Part shown: in pieces, positions 1 through 14,549 of the stretch
Position numbering within the stretch: position 1 is the stretch's first letter
Layout: the number at the start of each line of letters is the position of its first letter
NCBI GenBank assembly: GCA_037976565.1
Contig: CP137669.1
Coordinates: 39,086,912-39,150,911, forward strand
Direction: 5' to 3'
Length of the DNA stretch: 64,000 nucleotides
DNA from: Mesocentrotus franciscanus
Lineage: Eukaryota > Echinodermata > Echinoidea > Camarodonta > Strongylocentrotidae
Notes under the pieces: generated by a model
Seen by the model: the letters and a program-made list of their open reading frames with translations, nothing else
What the model was told of the DNA's origin: nothing
The model's database searches: none
Position numbers and translations under genes: made by a program

Positions 1-522
1 CATTCCATATTTAGAGCAAGAAATGTATTTTTAAACTTAAAAAATAACAATTCATGCACCACCAGTGCTCCATTGAAATCCCTTATGCCAAGAAGGACGT
101 TTGAAAAATAATATTCATTCTTCCAAGAACTTGTCGAGGGTGGACTGCACTCAACCAGAAGACTCCATCTATGGAAAGCTTCAGGGGCACACTTTAGCAT
201 GCACTATCATGCCTTCCCTAAGTTAGGGACATGCGGAGTGCCGCCAGGCTGATTTCAAATTTAGAAGGTTCGAAAAAAGGTATGATAATAACCCAGACTG
301 TACCTAACATGATAACTGATATGATATCAATTATTTACTGAGAGTCAGGAGGGTACGTGTTAATCCATATCCTTTTACACAGGCCAACACCCTACTGGCT
401 CTCAACAGGTGATTTAGATCACGTAGCCTTAACAATAATACAAACAAATAAGTAGACAAACGATGGACCAGAAAAAAAGAAAAATGAAACAGAATTATCA
501 TAGTGCATTTCTTGAAATAAAC

Positions 523-528
523 TTTATT
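523..528 (-). promoter_or_regulatory. Possible distal polyadenylation signal downstream of GMF
   Basis: AATAAA on the minus strand about 4.3 kb past the GMF stop. It could end a long 3'UTR, but other A/T-rich candidates occur nearer (ATTAAA at 4673-4678, AATAAA at 3932-3937 and 3768-3773). The choice cannot be made from sequence alone. Confidence 0.2.
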
Positions 529-800
529 AAATCATAGTGTACAATTTTTGTGTTAAATAAACAAGGCATTGCACAAATTTAACCTACCGGGTATTACAGG
601 ATACTCTCCCAAAGGATACTTTCTTCATTAATGTACAGTCACAACCTCAGTTGAATTACGGTTATTTACACAGTTAGCTATATCTTTATTTTAAATTACC
701 CATGGCACAGAATACATAAAATGTTGAGAAGAGACTAAAATGAATATAAGTTTGATCAAAATAATGCATGATTGGAGGCCCATATATCAATCATCTGGTG

Positions 801-1081
801 GAGGTGATGAGGTCTAGTGGATACATCCTCGGACTGTATATCATACGGTTTGTGGTTCAAGTCCCGCCGCAGCACTAATGTCCTATGGTAAGATATTAAG
901 CTGCATTTGCGACTCTCCACCATGGTGTTAAATGGGTACCGGTAGAAAGGAATTCCTTGAATGCTGTGAGCACCGAAATCGGTAGCTAGCTAGCAGAACC
1001 AGGGTAATATTGGAGCGCCTTGCGTAGTGGATATGTGCGCAATAAAATATCAAAATTATTATTATTATTATCATTATTATT
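801..1081 (+). repeat. tRNA-derived SINE, full length
   Basis: The head looks like a tRNA promoter: a box-A-like TCTAGTGGATAC near 813 and a box-B GGTTCAAGTCC at 854-864. The body reads 'ccaccatggtgttaaatggg' and the tail is (ATT)n at about 1056-1081. Related copies lie at 4359, 19319, 35632 (minus) and 36240, so this is a dispersed family. Confidence 0.75.
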
Positions 1082-1630
1082 GAACGAAATCACGACTTGA
1101 TGGTGCATAATTATGAACGCTATAAAAATATCAATTATTATTAATTTCTAAACAAAATCATGACTTGATGGATTTGCACATTATTTGTTTCTCCTCACAT
1201 GTCAAGCATATTCAAGTTATTTATATCTTTAAGAATGTATATGGAAAACAAGCCTTATATGGCAAGTTGACAGCAGACTATAGTAGCACACCCCATAGCA
1301 TCATCTTAATGCACTTTTGTCTCTTTCCAAATGAGGTCAAACTAATGCTCTACTTGAGACCAAAAAGGACCAGAAATCTTTTCTCCAGTCATCGGTTACT
1401 ACATGCAAACTGCAATTTGAGAGTTTTGGAGAACATACTTTATTTCATCAAAAATATTATTTGTAGAGCTCATACATAAATTGGGGAAATGACTTTAAAA
1501 ATGATTGGGATGTACAATAAAGTGACAAATGTACATGCCAACAATGGTAGAGATGCCCAAAAATGTAAGGGTAAAGTTTTCTAATCACATTCAGTCTCCT
1601 TTTTTTTCTTCATATTTTCATCACCTTTAA

Positions 1631-2021
1631 AGGTATAGACCAGTTCTGGTCATTCAATTGCAATGTGAAAGAAACATTGTGGAATCGATCAGAAAAAGTT
1701 GATCATCTAGCATATAAGTATTGGTGTGTACTGCAAGGTTCTGGAATCATCAAAATGATAAGAAATTCGCCCAGTCTTGGTAAAGTTACAAGCACTGTAC
1801 ACAGAAAGATGTATATGGGACTATATACGCGATCGCGATATCTATCCAGTCCGGATTGATATGATAATTTACCAAATATATCAATTAGTAGGCGGTTTCC
1901 TGGCAAAATTTGTATCATCACGTATTAGTCAAAACATATTCTTTCACACGATTGGTAATAAGAGCTTCAATTTCATTTTTTGAGATGGGGGGGGGGGCGT
2001 TTCCAAAACTGGTCTATACCT
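1631..2021. mobile_element. TTAA-flanked MITE, copy 1
   Basis: A 391-bp element with terminal inverted repeats AGGTATAGACCAG...CTGGTCTATACCT, flanked on both sides by TTAA (1627-1630 and 2022-2025). A second copy lies at 16118-16502. TTAA targets are typical of piggyBac- and Kolobok-type transposases. No coding capacity is seen, so it is non-autonomous. Confidence 0.8.
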
Positions 2022-2065
2022 TTAAATATTAAAAAAACTTTTTCAAAACATAGATCATGAAATAT

Positions 2066-2067
<2 letters not shown>

Positions 2068-2099
<32 letters not shown>
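2068..2099. repeat. (TA)n microsatellite
   Basis: An uninterrupted run of TA dinucleotides. Confidence 0.9.
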
Positions 2100-2102
<3 letters not shown>

Positions 2103-4358
2103 ATACACAATAAAAATTGTTGAGTGTGACTATCATAAATCGATACTGCTAATCAGAGTTACATCTTGATTTACCATTCACTAATCCTTTTAATTATTGA
2201 GCTCCAAAAACTAGTATAATGTGTCTTTATATGACGTAAGAATAAGAAAACTGTTATATCTCATATACGTGTACCTTAAACCTATATAGTTAATATTACT
2301 ATAATTGCTGATAGAAATATATTTCAAAACGTGAGAATCCAGATAAATGACAAACTTCAATAAAGTATCTCGTTTAACTCAAATAAAGTTAAAGGGCAAC
2401 ACAAACTGCTGTTGACTCAATACACATACACATCCAGACTTCTTACCCAACTCAAACATGTACTACAAGATTTCACAATTTTATTTACATGCTCGCTGAG
2501 TACAAAATTTGAAAGTCATTCATGATCTGATGTATAAAGATGAAAGTTGTGGAAGACTTAAAAACAATACACATTGTAATCATCACCTTATAATTTCTAT
2601 GCGATAGTATAGAGATCAGAAAAAATGAGATTATCGTTATAGAGATTTAGAATGGAATAGTGTTTAAAGCTTAGATTAATTTGTTAGCTAAAATGCAGCA
2701 CTTGTATAAGTTTACATAGGCTAAGCGGTATAGGCTTAGCGGTATGGCCCATAGTGATTATCATTTAATTTTTGTTCACACTTATAAAGATTTTGACTTT
2801 AATACATAGTTGTCACTTATTTGTCACTCTGAACACACAAGTAGAGTCTTTGCCTACAGACAAGAGTGCGGGCACAAAAGTGTGCCTGAATTAAGATTGA
2901 ATAAAAATGTGATGTCCTCTGCAAGCTCATACAAACATTGCCGATGATTAAAAGTAAAACACAAAAGTAAAATAAAGGTAAAAAGGGGACTAATAATAAT
3001 TAAAACAAAAATAAGTATACTGACTTGGCTATCATTTGCACACATAAAATCACAAAAAAAATCTATGAGACTTTCGTGTATTTAAGGGTTAAAGAGCATA
3101 AGAGGAAATGTTAATTTGAAGTTGCCTTCCCTACTCATGCATGTGTCTACATGTACAAGTGCCTTGACAAGTCAAAATTTGGTTTTATCTTTAATATTGT
3201 AGAGTGTAAATTGGCAATTTCTCTTTATAGAAGTACTTATTTGTCTTTTATACATTTTTCTTTATAATTGGTCCTCCTGAATAGTTGTAGTCATCATTCT
3301 AAGAGACAACCTGACCGATCATCCCAAGGATAAAAATAAAACATATATGTAAAATATATATTTAAAAAATAGATAAGAAATAAAAATAGGATATAAGAAT
3401 GAAGAATGAAAAGGTGTGTCAAATTTGAACACACGACGTACTCGTCTCTTCATGACGTAGTAGTCTCTCAATGTACTCGTACATATCTTCTATACAGTAA
3501 TCTCTTATACATGCGTAAGTGATAAATAAATATGCGTAAAGTTACATGCCCACTTACATAAATATATAATTTTTCTCTTTTTTTCTTGACTACATATGTA
3601 TAATGACATGTCTCCAAAATACAAAAAATTATCAAAACAGTGTGCTTTTCAGCAAGTTTCCATGATATATACACAGAAGTTTGAGGAGGATGTACATTAC
3701 CTCCATGCTTACACTATTTGTTGTGACCATGGAATGATTGGGCTGTTCAGTTAGGAAAATTAAGTTTTTTATTCAACAAACACAGGCACTGCAAGCTGAT
3801 AGTCTGATTAAAAAACATGAATATTGCTGTCTGATATATATATATATATATATGGACCTTTGAATTGTCTACTAAGTATACAATCCCTTTTATGAGAAAT
3901 GTGAGGTGAGCAAAACACATTAATAGGTTTTTTTATTTTTCTATCCATCAATTTAAATATGTTTTACCATAGTTTAGCAAATCATCACTCCTATCCATCA
4001 ATTAATAGAATGAAATATTCTGTGAAATTGATGAATTCAATGACACTTAAATATTGCATTGATTTGATTTGCTAAAACCCCCCCCCCAAAAAAAAAGCTT
4101 TCTCAGAGCAAGTAAGCTTTTCCTCTTCAAGTCCTGTCATCCCATCGATCATGTTATCATCATCACACATCTACTGTAAAAACCATGTGGTGTACAGTAC
4201 AAGAGAGGCATCATCACTGAGCTCAAGCATCATTGTTAAAACTACATCGATCCCTTTCATTAACTCTCCTCTATATAAGGAGTTAGGGATAACATTCACA
4301 CCACAAGTGACAGTCATTCCACCACATCCCTAAATGTCATTTGGCAAGACATCAATCG

Positions 4359-4516
4359 ACATTTGCCACTCTCCATCCAGGTGTAATAAATGCGTACCTG
4401 GTAGAAATGTATTCCTTAGGACAGCTGGGCTAAAGCCAGGGTAATAATACTACATTGTAGGTGCCTTGAGCATCCCATGGGATGGATATGTGTGTAATAT
4501 AAATATAGCTATTATT
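4359..4516 (+). repeat. 5'-truncated copy of the tRNA-type SINE
   Basis: Matches the body and tail of the copy at 801: 'actctcc...ccaggtgtaataaatg', then 'ggatatgtgtgtaat' before the A/T tail. The tRNA-like head is missing. Confidence 0.6.
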
Positions 4517-4856
4517 CAGTATCCTCAGCAGCATGCTATGTATCTCACATACTGTGTGGTGTTGCAAGTCTTTAAAAACAAGTCTCTGTCTTTGATACAG
4601 CCTTTGTATCTATTGGCTTATTAGGTAGATACCACAAACTAATTTGCTTACATTTATCTTACCTTAAATTGATTTAATGGGCAATCTTTCTTCCATGTAT
4701 ACACCCTAACATCTTTCCCTTTCAACATATTTCATGATAATATATTTGTATTATAATAGTGTATTCTTAAGTAATATGTAACTTGGTTAAATAGATATCG
4801 ATAAACAAAACAAGTATCGGTTTTAAAAATTCATGAAATGGAATGTCTTATAAAAT

Positions 4857-7800
4857 CTAACTAAAAAATCCTAATTTTTGTTTCAACCATTCCTCTGTGA
4901 AATCTTCCAGCTCTCTCAACTCAAAGAACTGCAAATAGAGAGATAAGAAAATGGAGAAAAAGAAAATACTGTTGAGTAATAAAATGGTATTAAAATGCAA
5001 TTTACTTATATACTATTCAGTGAAATACATGTACATGAACGTTAGAAAGAAAAACACCATGAGTAAAATATAGAAACATACATCAAATATCAATGGGTGT
5101 TTACATTTTCACAATATTTTGAAATAAATATTGTACACAGTTTCCTACATAAGAAATGATTTTATTCTATTATATTTCATAATATTGTACACAATATAAA
5201 GAAAATTACTAGACTCAAAGAACATTATACATCAGACAGAAAACCACATTTCCCCCTACATTTTTTAAAGGAAAAAATTACTTATTCTACTAATCATTGT
5301 GGAGAGGTTGGTTCTATGATAAAATCCAAACGAGGTACAGTAGCTGTTGTTTTGAGATGTAAAGGATAAACATGCGACCCTTGAACAAGTTGTAAATCAG
5401 CTTGGAAGTGAAGATTAGGTTTATCTAGAATAACAACATCTACAGAGTCATTTTTCCCAGAGATACACAGGGAGTTTCCTAAGTAGTTAAGACCTCTAAA
5501 GGTGATGGTATCTGTGTCTGGCGGAAGTGTAATGTCGACATGGAGGCTGTTTATTTGCAGTCGCATTCCACCATAACCAAACACAACAGCCTGTAGAAAT
5601 CCTCCCATGCCAGTTACAAAGTTAACAGCACCTGCCCCTGTGGCCGTTTCCGTCCAGACTTTAAACGGTTGTTGGATATTGGCATAGCTGCGAGCAAAGT
5701 GTTTCTCAGCTTTGGTAAGGTTTTTTAGTTCAAACCAGCCAATAGCAAACATTCCCCATGTCATTGCAGGTCCATCAGGATCAGTCACATTGACTCCCTC
5801 ATAGGTCTCATAGATCTCAAGATCATTGCGCCTGGTGTCTACTGTCATGTTGACCATCAAAGGGTATCCTAGCAGGATGGCATCTGCTTGTTTGACAACG
5901 GTTCCCGGAATGTAGCCTTCAAACTCTGGATGATACTGCAGTATATGATCGAATGGAATGAACATCTCATCTGCTATTTCTGCCCATTCTTTAGGAACTG
6001 ACTTGTTGATCAATGAAGCAGCATATGCCGGAAGTCTGAGGCTAATTTGGGCTATGGTGTTAGTGTAGACTGAGTTATTAATGTTGTGATGATATTCATC
6101 AGGTGGCATGATGTTATTGATTGTGTATGCCTTCAAGGTTTGGTTGTACTCCACCTTGCTCTCCCAGAATTCTGCAATACTTTTGATTGTCTCAAATCCA
6201 TCATTACTTTCAAGGAATGTTGTATCATTGGTTGCCCACAGATGCTGCTGCACAGCAAATGCAATGTCTCCACTGATGTGAAGTTCATTGGTAGGATAGG
6301 GTGCAGCGGGACAGACCTCAACACCAGTAAATGCCATCTCCCAGGGATACTGTGCACCTCTGTATCCATTCTTGGCAGCATTATCCCTGGCTGCCTGCAG
6401 GTGAAAAGATCTAGACTTCAACATTTCTAGTGCAAGATCTGGATGGAACATCAGTATTGGCGGGAACATCCAAGTCTCCTGATCCCAGAAAATGTGCCCT
6501 CTGTAACTGTCAGGACCACTTCCCCCATGAGCTAAATCTCCAGGATTGATACCATAAAAATGGAATGGAAAGTGAACATCACCTCCTTGAGGAGGCAGAG
6601 AGCTTGTTATATAGTACATACTGCCATAGATAGCTTTGGCCAGTTTGAGGTTAGTTCCATATAAATCAATCTTCCCATCCATCCACTTCCGTTGCCAGGC
6701 ATCCTCATGGGTATGAAAGAGCGTACCTGCATCCCTCTCATCCCATCCGGCTCTCAGTGACTGCCAGGCTTCAGATTTGCTTCCAGAGACCGCAGACAGA
6801 AATGTCCAGATTTGGGAATCAACACCTGATGCTAATGTAAGGCTTCTTGGTACATCATCCCAATACATATAGAGTGGTGAAGTTGCACTTGTTGGTGTTT
6901 CAGAAGTAGTGGTACTACCACTTGAAAACCATGGATCACCCTTTGTTTTGGGGGCTGTCACTTTTAATCTGACATCTTCACTCTTTGGGTTAAACTTGTG
7001 AGTCAGTGAGAGAGTGATTTCATCAGAAGATCCTGGTTTTCTTGAGATCAAAATTTCATTGACAAGGAGACGAGTCCAATTTTGATGAGCATATATTCTA
7101 TGCTCTATGTTACCAGTTTCCATGGCCATTCGGTGGTAAAATGTCCCATTAATTACATTCAATAGGAAGGATTCTGTGATGAATTTTTTGTCCTTGCTGT
7201 CTATATGGATATCAGCTGTGGATGGAATCTTGGCACGGTGGCTGTCTCCATATCTACCATTGTAGATACTATTCACATGAATGACTTTACTATACACAGT
7301 GGTGGCCAAATATCCATTCCCAACAGTTGGCATACAGCAGGCTTCTTGTGGCAGAGTCAGGGTTTCAAATATGTATGCTTCTGTAGAGACATCAGGGTAA
7401 TCATTACACAAACAATCACTTTTGACAACTGCAATAACAGCCATAAAGAATATATAAAAACAGGCCCCATGAAATGTGTCTGCCATTTTGCAGACCTTAA
7501 TTTCCCCTCGATAAGTAACCAGAAAGGCTCATATTAGTACCGTAAGTCCAGCAGTGAAGTGATTTCAATAACTTTTTGCCATTTTCCACGGGTGGGAAAA
7601 ATGAGTCTTGTCACTTCCTATTGATAGAAGACAAGGAAGTTTCACATCCTGTGTATTTAAAGGGAAATTTCAACCATAAACTGAAATAAAAAACTTCCCA
7701 AAGCCTCTGCAGAGGTCAGACAGTGAAATGCACCATGAAAAACATATCCAACCTCATCCATGTTCTTAGCCAACACTGCTTACTTTAACAAGATGTCTAT

Positions 7801-10800
7801 AAAGAAAAATGTTGTTTTCGGATAATCATTTAATCTTTATTTTACTTGTCAAAACAGTTCTAAACTTTAGGCACATCATTGGTTAATGACTACCAATAGA
7901 TGACCAAGTCTACCTGCACATACACCTATGAAAAGTTACAATTTAAAATTTGTTATGCCAATTCAAACCATTAACAAAAATTATATTTTTAAAAATAAAA
8001 AATCAGAACACCACCCAAAGCTAAGACATGGCTATATTATCACAGTATTTACACATACCTTAGTAAGACCTGTTTGAAAGACAAGATCTTTAGCAGTACC
8101 GCTGTACATCATAGCTAGTTCTGGTTTGCATCCTAACACAAAATGAAAGAAAACACAGGTCACAAAGAGTGAACTCTACTCTTCTTTATTAAGCGAGTGA
8201 TGAAAACTTTTATGTTAATGTGCAATATATCCATATTGTTTACAATGTTTTCTTCATCACCTTTTCTTTCAGCTCCTAATGCCAATTTAGAGTATTATAA
8301 TATAGCATAACTTCACATAAACTGTTCTACACATACCAAACATTGGCTCATAAGGACCATCACACACATCAGAAATGATTCAAGCTGTGTATGCTTGTAC
8401 AATGTCTTCAATTTAAATATACAATATATTCTAGAACTACCCCCCCCCCCCTCTCAAGCCCCCATCTGCAACTTACCAGCTCTTAGACAACTTCATGTAC
8501 CTGTGGACAGCTTTTCATAGAACAACTGTTCCCAAAGGACAAATACACCCCTAGGATAACTATCCCATGGACATAACTCATATGCAACTACCCCACCCCC
8601 AATTCAATTATCCCTAGGAAATTCGGGCATTTTTGAGGGTGTTGGGGGTTGTCTTTGGAGCAGTTGTCCTACATGTTTTAGAGGTAATTGTCCAGGGCGA
8701 ACATGATAGACCATGAGAGTCTTCCTAATACTGTATATTTTCATTTGGATGAAATAAAGTAGATTGAAGTACAGTAGACTGAATACATACCTGCAGGTTG
8801 TAGAAAAATGAAGCAAAGGGGATATGATATTCTTCCATCGTCATGGTGATAACAGTAACTATAGAGTACAAATCTTGGTTGACGTTCAGGTAGTTCTTCT
8901 TGCAACTCATCTGGTGTCATGTCCTAAAAAACCACAGGTATCAAAAACATTTTTACTTCATTCATAGCTCTGTCTAATCACTAGCATATCTTTTATATTT
9001 TCATCTTTTTGTTATCTTCCACCACATGACATTATGACATAAATCACAAAATCAGAGTACCGGTACTAGAATGCATTAACTTTGTGATTACGAATTATGT
9101 TTATTTTTCTTGTTCAATATCTGAAATGGAACTGTAAACTGTAAAGAATAGAAATCTGGACCCGTATTCAATAAACTTCATAAGCAACTGCATGAAAAAT
9201 AAGTACTTTTTCTTAAATTTTAGCTAAGAAAACAGTCACAGCCAAAATGTGTATTCTATAAAAGCATTGGGGGCTAAGAATTTTGCCTTAAGGATAAGAA
9301 GAGTTCTTAGATTTTATCTAAGAAAAAGGGCTTAAATAGCATGTCATATTCTATACAATCAAGATATCTAAGATAAGTAAGATATCTACCCTATATTTAA
9401 GCATACTCATGAGGATGTTTAAATAGGGCTCCAGCACCGGCAGTGCTGCTGCACGCAATGTCGCTTTGGGTTTGGATCAAATGGAATGGAAAAACATACG
9501 GATACGAACATGCATGCAGCGCGAGCGCAGGTTATCAGTTGACCTATATCATCCTAAGCTTCGTGTATACATACGTAGTATAAGTACTAGAGTCTATACA
9601 GCGTCGGCGGGCAGCGCGCAGAAGCGCCATATAGCCTTTATAGGTATTAATTCTGTATGTTTGTTTGTAATACACGATCAAGCATATATAGCATAGGGTC
9701 TAGGCCGCCTTCATAACACTACTTTTATATTATGACATAGCTGTCGTAAAGAAATCATCTCTTAGTCATTGGCATTAACATATGGAAACAGGGGTGATGT
9801 GTCATCGGCATGATGTTAGGTGAGACAAAATTTGTTATATTATTGGTCTGATAAAGCTATTTAATTAATTTTAGGCTAGCTAGCCTATATTAGCAGTGGA
9901 CGATGTAAGGGTAGCTCCCTGCAATGCTAGCACTGGCCGGCCGGCTAGCGACGGCGCTAACTTGGTAGACCCTATTTATAGGGCCGCAGCATAAGTCTAG
10001 ATAGATGTTTGACAGAAAAGTATAAAAAGCCTATACGGTGGATGTTCAATTTATATCAGGGGGTCTTGACTAGACTGCCTTAATAATATTTTAGTGTCAG
10101 TTGGTCAAGCCTAAAGCAATTCTGTGAGCATCATTCCTCCCATGATACACTCTATCTCACATACGTTTTTTGTATAATTTTCGTGCGGTGCGATTTTTAT
10201 TTTAACACGCAAATTGCATAGGCAAATTAAGCTGCAATTAAGTCGCTCGACTCGACCAACTTGACTTTCCAACATGACGTCATCAGGTATAAGAATTTGT
10301 CTTATCTTTCATCTAAGCAAAGACAAACTGCTTAACGTGTTTAGAATACGGCTAAGGCAACTTTCTTAACCTAGACAAATTCTTAGATATTTTCTTAGAC
10401 TAAGAAAAATGTCTTAGAACTTTATTGAATACGGGCCCTGGTCCACATAAGGCAGTTAAATGTTACCAAAAAGGGAAAGCCACAGCAAAATAAAATCACT
10501 TTGCGTGTTACAAGGACATAAGCACCAACCCTGATAAAACACAAGGTCTGCTGAGAGCCAGAAGGGCCTTAACTCACAACGTTGACATGGTTCAAACTCT
10601 GTGACTCAAAACAGACAATATTCTAAATTCAACTATTTCTATTAAAAGGGTTCCCACAATTTCATAACAGCATGACTCCAGACTTTTCCCTAATGTTTCA
10701 TTGATGGAGTTTCAAAATTGCAAGATCATTAAGAAGGTATGCTAGATTCTCTGTTTTCAAGTTTTGTTAGGTCTTGCCAAGTTTTTTATTACGTACTGTC

Positions 10801-13800
10801 ACGTTTTTGTTGCGTTCACCCCGTTATACTACGGCCTACTAGGTTTCTCATCCGCACCGTGACTGCCGTGGCAAATTTTTTGACAGCTTAAAATCTGGAC
10901 CGGCATCCATGGCAATCACGGCCAGTCACGTTTGCCCATTCCGTCCCCCGCATTGTCTCACGTCCATCCCGTTTTGTCCACGGTGGCCTGAAACGGGATT
11001 GCCATGGCCGCCGGGAACATAATGTAAACCTAGCATAAAAAGCCAACAAAGTCAATCATCCTGTGAAGACACTCTGTTTGGAGACATAATATAAGAGAGC
11101 TACTACTTGTTTGGGGAGTAAAGAAATTCCCTGGGCATCATTTAATGAAACTGTCAAAAGTACAATTTCACCAACATCCTATTGAAATGTGTTAAATTCA
11201 ATATTTGCATTTCAATGGGTTGTTGGTGAACTTGTACTTTTGGCGGTATCATGAAGAGCTGCCCTAATTTCATCCTGATTTGTAGTGATATTTTCTCAAA
11301 GTCTCTGACTGGCAAATGGGGGATACATTTTCCAGATTATTCCTCATTTCAAGGATAGCTGAGAAAAGTGAAAATGCTGATCAACATGCATAATGCTCTT
11401 TATATTTACCTCATACTGGTCATCCAACACTACCAAGAGCTTACTAGGGTCTACTTTCACTGCATGGGGGAAATCAAAGAGAGAAAAGGATTTGGTTGAA
11501 TATTCTTTCTTTCAATCTTAAAGTGACTCTGTAACATTGCCTCAGATTCTGAAACAAAATCCTGGATTTAGCTCATGTTGCAATCATAATTATAAACCTT
11601 TAGGTCAGTCAGGAATCCCATGACTTTTACAAGCCGATCGCCTGTCTGATTATCAAGATATTTATGATTGATTGGAAATCAAAATTTAATTTTTAATTTT
11701 CCTAACTGTGTTTATAACACTACAGTCTATTGCGGAAAATGAGTATGGTAAAACCGGTCACTCAAAGATTTTAAAAACTTTTTTTAGGCACTTCATGATC
11801 ATTTTGAAGTGCAATTTTTGGGGGGCTTCAATATTATACCATATCACAGACACTGATAACATGTAGGATCATGCATCTCAGATTTAAGTTTTTAACATTG
11901 TTAAACAATGCCTTTAAGGCACATTTATATATTTCTGTAAAAGTGAAATATACAGCTAAAAATCTACCATTTTGAAATATATAATTACCCATTAACCAAA
12001 ATGAAAAAACAACAACAACACTATCTAATCACTGGATAAGAAACTGTTATCTGGCACCCTTCCAGATATGTACACTATTTCCTTGGAAATCATAGATGAG
12101 GTATGAAAATGTCTTCCACATTCATCTTTTGAACAAATAATAAATATGAAGGAGAACTATCAGGGTTGATGCAATTTAAATCACCTCGACTTCAATTTTT
12201 AAAAATTTTCGAACCTCATGTTAATTTTTTATACCAAAATGGCAAATTCCTTCCTTTCAATAATGGGCTACCTTACAGTTAATGCAAAACATTCTTATAC
12301 CCCCAGCTATGCAAACAAGTTTTAATCACACATGACCTTGATTTTTTGTTTACAAAGAAAAACTTGATTGAATATAATAATATCTTTTTTTCTTCAAATC
12401 ACGATTTCAACAACCTTGAGAATACTATAAATGACACATTTCATTTCAATTTTCTTTTTGTGACTAAAACTGTTTGTGAGCTTCAAACCACAGCCTTATC
12501 TAATATCTTATCAATTAAAACAATGAATACCATGAAGGCCGAAGCTTTGATGGCTTGAAGTAGCCAGACTTTCAAGCCAATCAAATTCATGCTTATCACA
12601 CAAAAGAAATTGGCATAACTGAGTCTGGAGTTTGTAGATAATACCCTCTCATTTTTATGAGATAGGAATGGGAGGATATAGAGAGAATACAAGATGCACC
12701 AAGAAATGCAAATTTTACCAAATTCAACACTGTGTATACAGTGTTATTACCTTTCCAGAATACAACTGTATGTTGTGAGAAGTACTCACTGAAACAGGTC
12801 CAATCTATAATTTGCAATTGCCACTGATGGGTAAAACAGCTTATTATGGGTAAACACAAATTATCAATTTAAAGGTGTATCTTGCAAGGTCCTTTCCCAT
12901 TTGCTCTGTACTAAAAAATCTTGAATTTCTCTTTGCTCTTAAAAGAACTATTTAATCATACATGCCCCCTACATATAATTATTGCATGTTTCTAAACAAC
13001 CCCTGTACAAATACAAGCGAAAAATCTTCTTCATCAGCAACTAAATTACTAAGAAAATGGAAATTTATGAAATTTTCTGTACAGAGCAAATGTGAGAAGA
13101 CCTCGCAAGATATGTCACAATATTGCCAATTGGTATTTGATTGCATAGAGCTTTAAAAATTCATTATTTTATTTTAAATTTAATTTTTCTCAAACTTTCA
13201 CCAATCTTTTTCTATAATTTTCCCATTTTCATTGAACTGACTAAACATCAGGGTGGACAACTGGCTACATGTATGTACTGCTCTGCGCCTGGTCAACATT
13301 TTGCATAAAATCCTTTTATCAGTTACATGTGGTCTACACATTTTCTCAGACACATACATGTATCTGGTTACATTTCAACCTTGTAGCTACTGGAAGTATT
13401 TTTTGTTTTGTTTTGTTTTCTATTTCGTATTCTTGGATATATTTATTGAAAAGGCTACATTTGTTTTAACTCCACCATACAACATAAAGCTACATGCACA
13501 CGTTACACACACATACAAACACGCACGCTCGCGCGCACACGCACACACACTCACACACACACATAATATACACTTACACAACACACTCACAAACTCATAC
13601 ACAAATGTTTAAACACTTTTTCATTATAAGTTTTACCTTAAGATTTTTTTTTTTGGAGGCCGCCATCCTCGTCAAGCATCGCTTATGATTGCGGTCTCCT
13701 GTACTTTTTCAACAAATAGTACGGATAATACTTCAAATTTATGATAATATGTTATGGAAATATTAAGTTTCGTTATTTTATGTCCATATGTAAAAAAAGA

Positions 13801-14512
13801 TGTAAAAAAAAATAAACATTTTGACATGAAGTAATTATTGTTTGTATACATGTATGTTGTATTATACCTTACATTTATATGTTCTTTGTAATTCAGTTAT
13901 ATTATGTTTGGAAAAATGCAGAAATAAAATCCAATCAAAAGTAGGACAAGCGGCTGAACACATACTTGCAATGACTGCATGAGTCACTGAGTTCATCACA
14001 TAACCCGGCCACACATGCAGATTATTGGACATGTCCAACAGCCTCCTGCAGCCGCTTGCGTACTCCAGCTAGCCTGAAAAAACAAAAAACATGCAGACCT
14101 GAACGCCCAACCCAGGGAATTAAGTCATTTATTTGGCACAGTTTGCCATGGACCAACCACAAGAGGTCCACAGTCAGTTGTGGCTTTAGCAACATACTTA
14201 CATACTATTGCTGCATTGTTTTTCTCCTTTCTGAAACGAAACTTCTTAACCAGCGTAGTTATTTCCGGGTCCAAGTCACACACTTTCACATTTGCTGCCT
14301 AAAAAGAGAAACGAATTATGCTCTTCATTAACAATGTCAATTATTAATATGTAAAGCATCGAAATACACAGAAATCTTCCAGCATCATTTCCCCCACCTT
14401 TTTTTTTCTCATGAAGTTAGCATCAAATTGGTGACACAAAATCAGCCCTTTCTGTATACCGTAATTTACCTTGTTCTGACCATGACTATTATTATTATTA
14501 TTATTAATACCG

Positions 14513-14549
<37 letters not shown>

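Larger units (their letters stand above)
1..4856. other. Non-coding DNA beyond the GMF coding region
   Basis: No open frame here resembles a protein I recognise. It contains a SINE (801-1081), a TTAA-flanked MITE (1631-2021), a (TA)n tract near 2068-2099, a second short (TA)n near 3834-3852, a partial SINE (4359-4516) and otherwise unremarkable AT-rich sequence. Some of it may be GMF 3'UTR. Confidence 0.6.

Noticed and set aside
1165..1479. 104-codon frame on the plus strand
   Set aside because: Composition is that of AT-rich non-coding DNA and no domain is recognisable.
13253..13688. Overlapping His/Thr-rich frames
   Set aside because: Produced by the CA-rich microsatellite; not conserved protein sequence.
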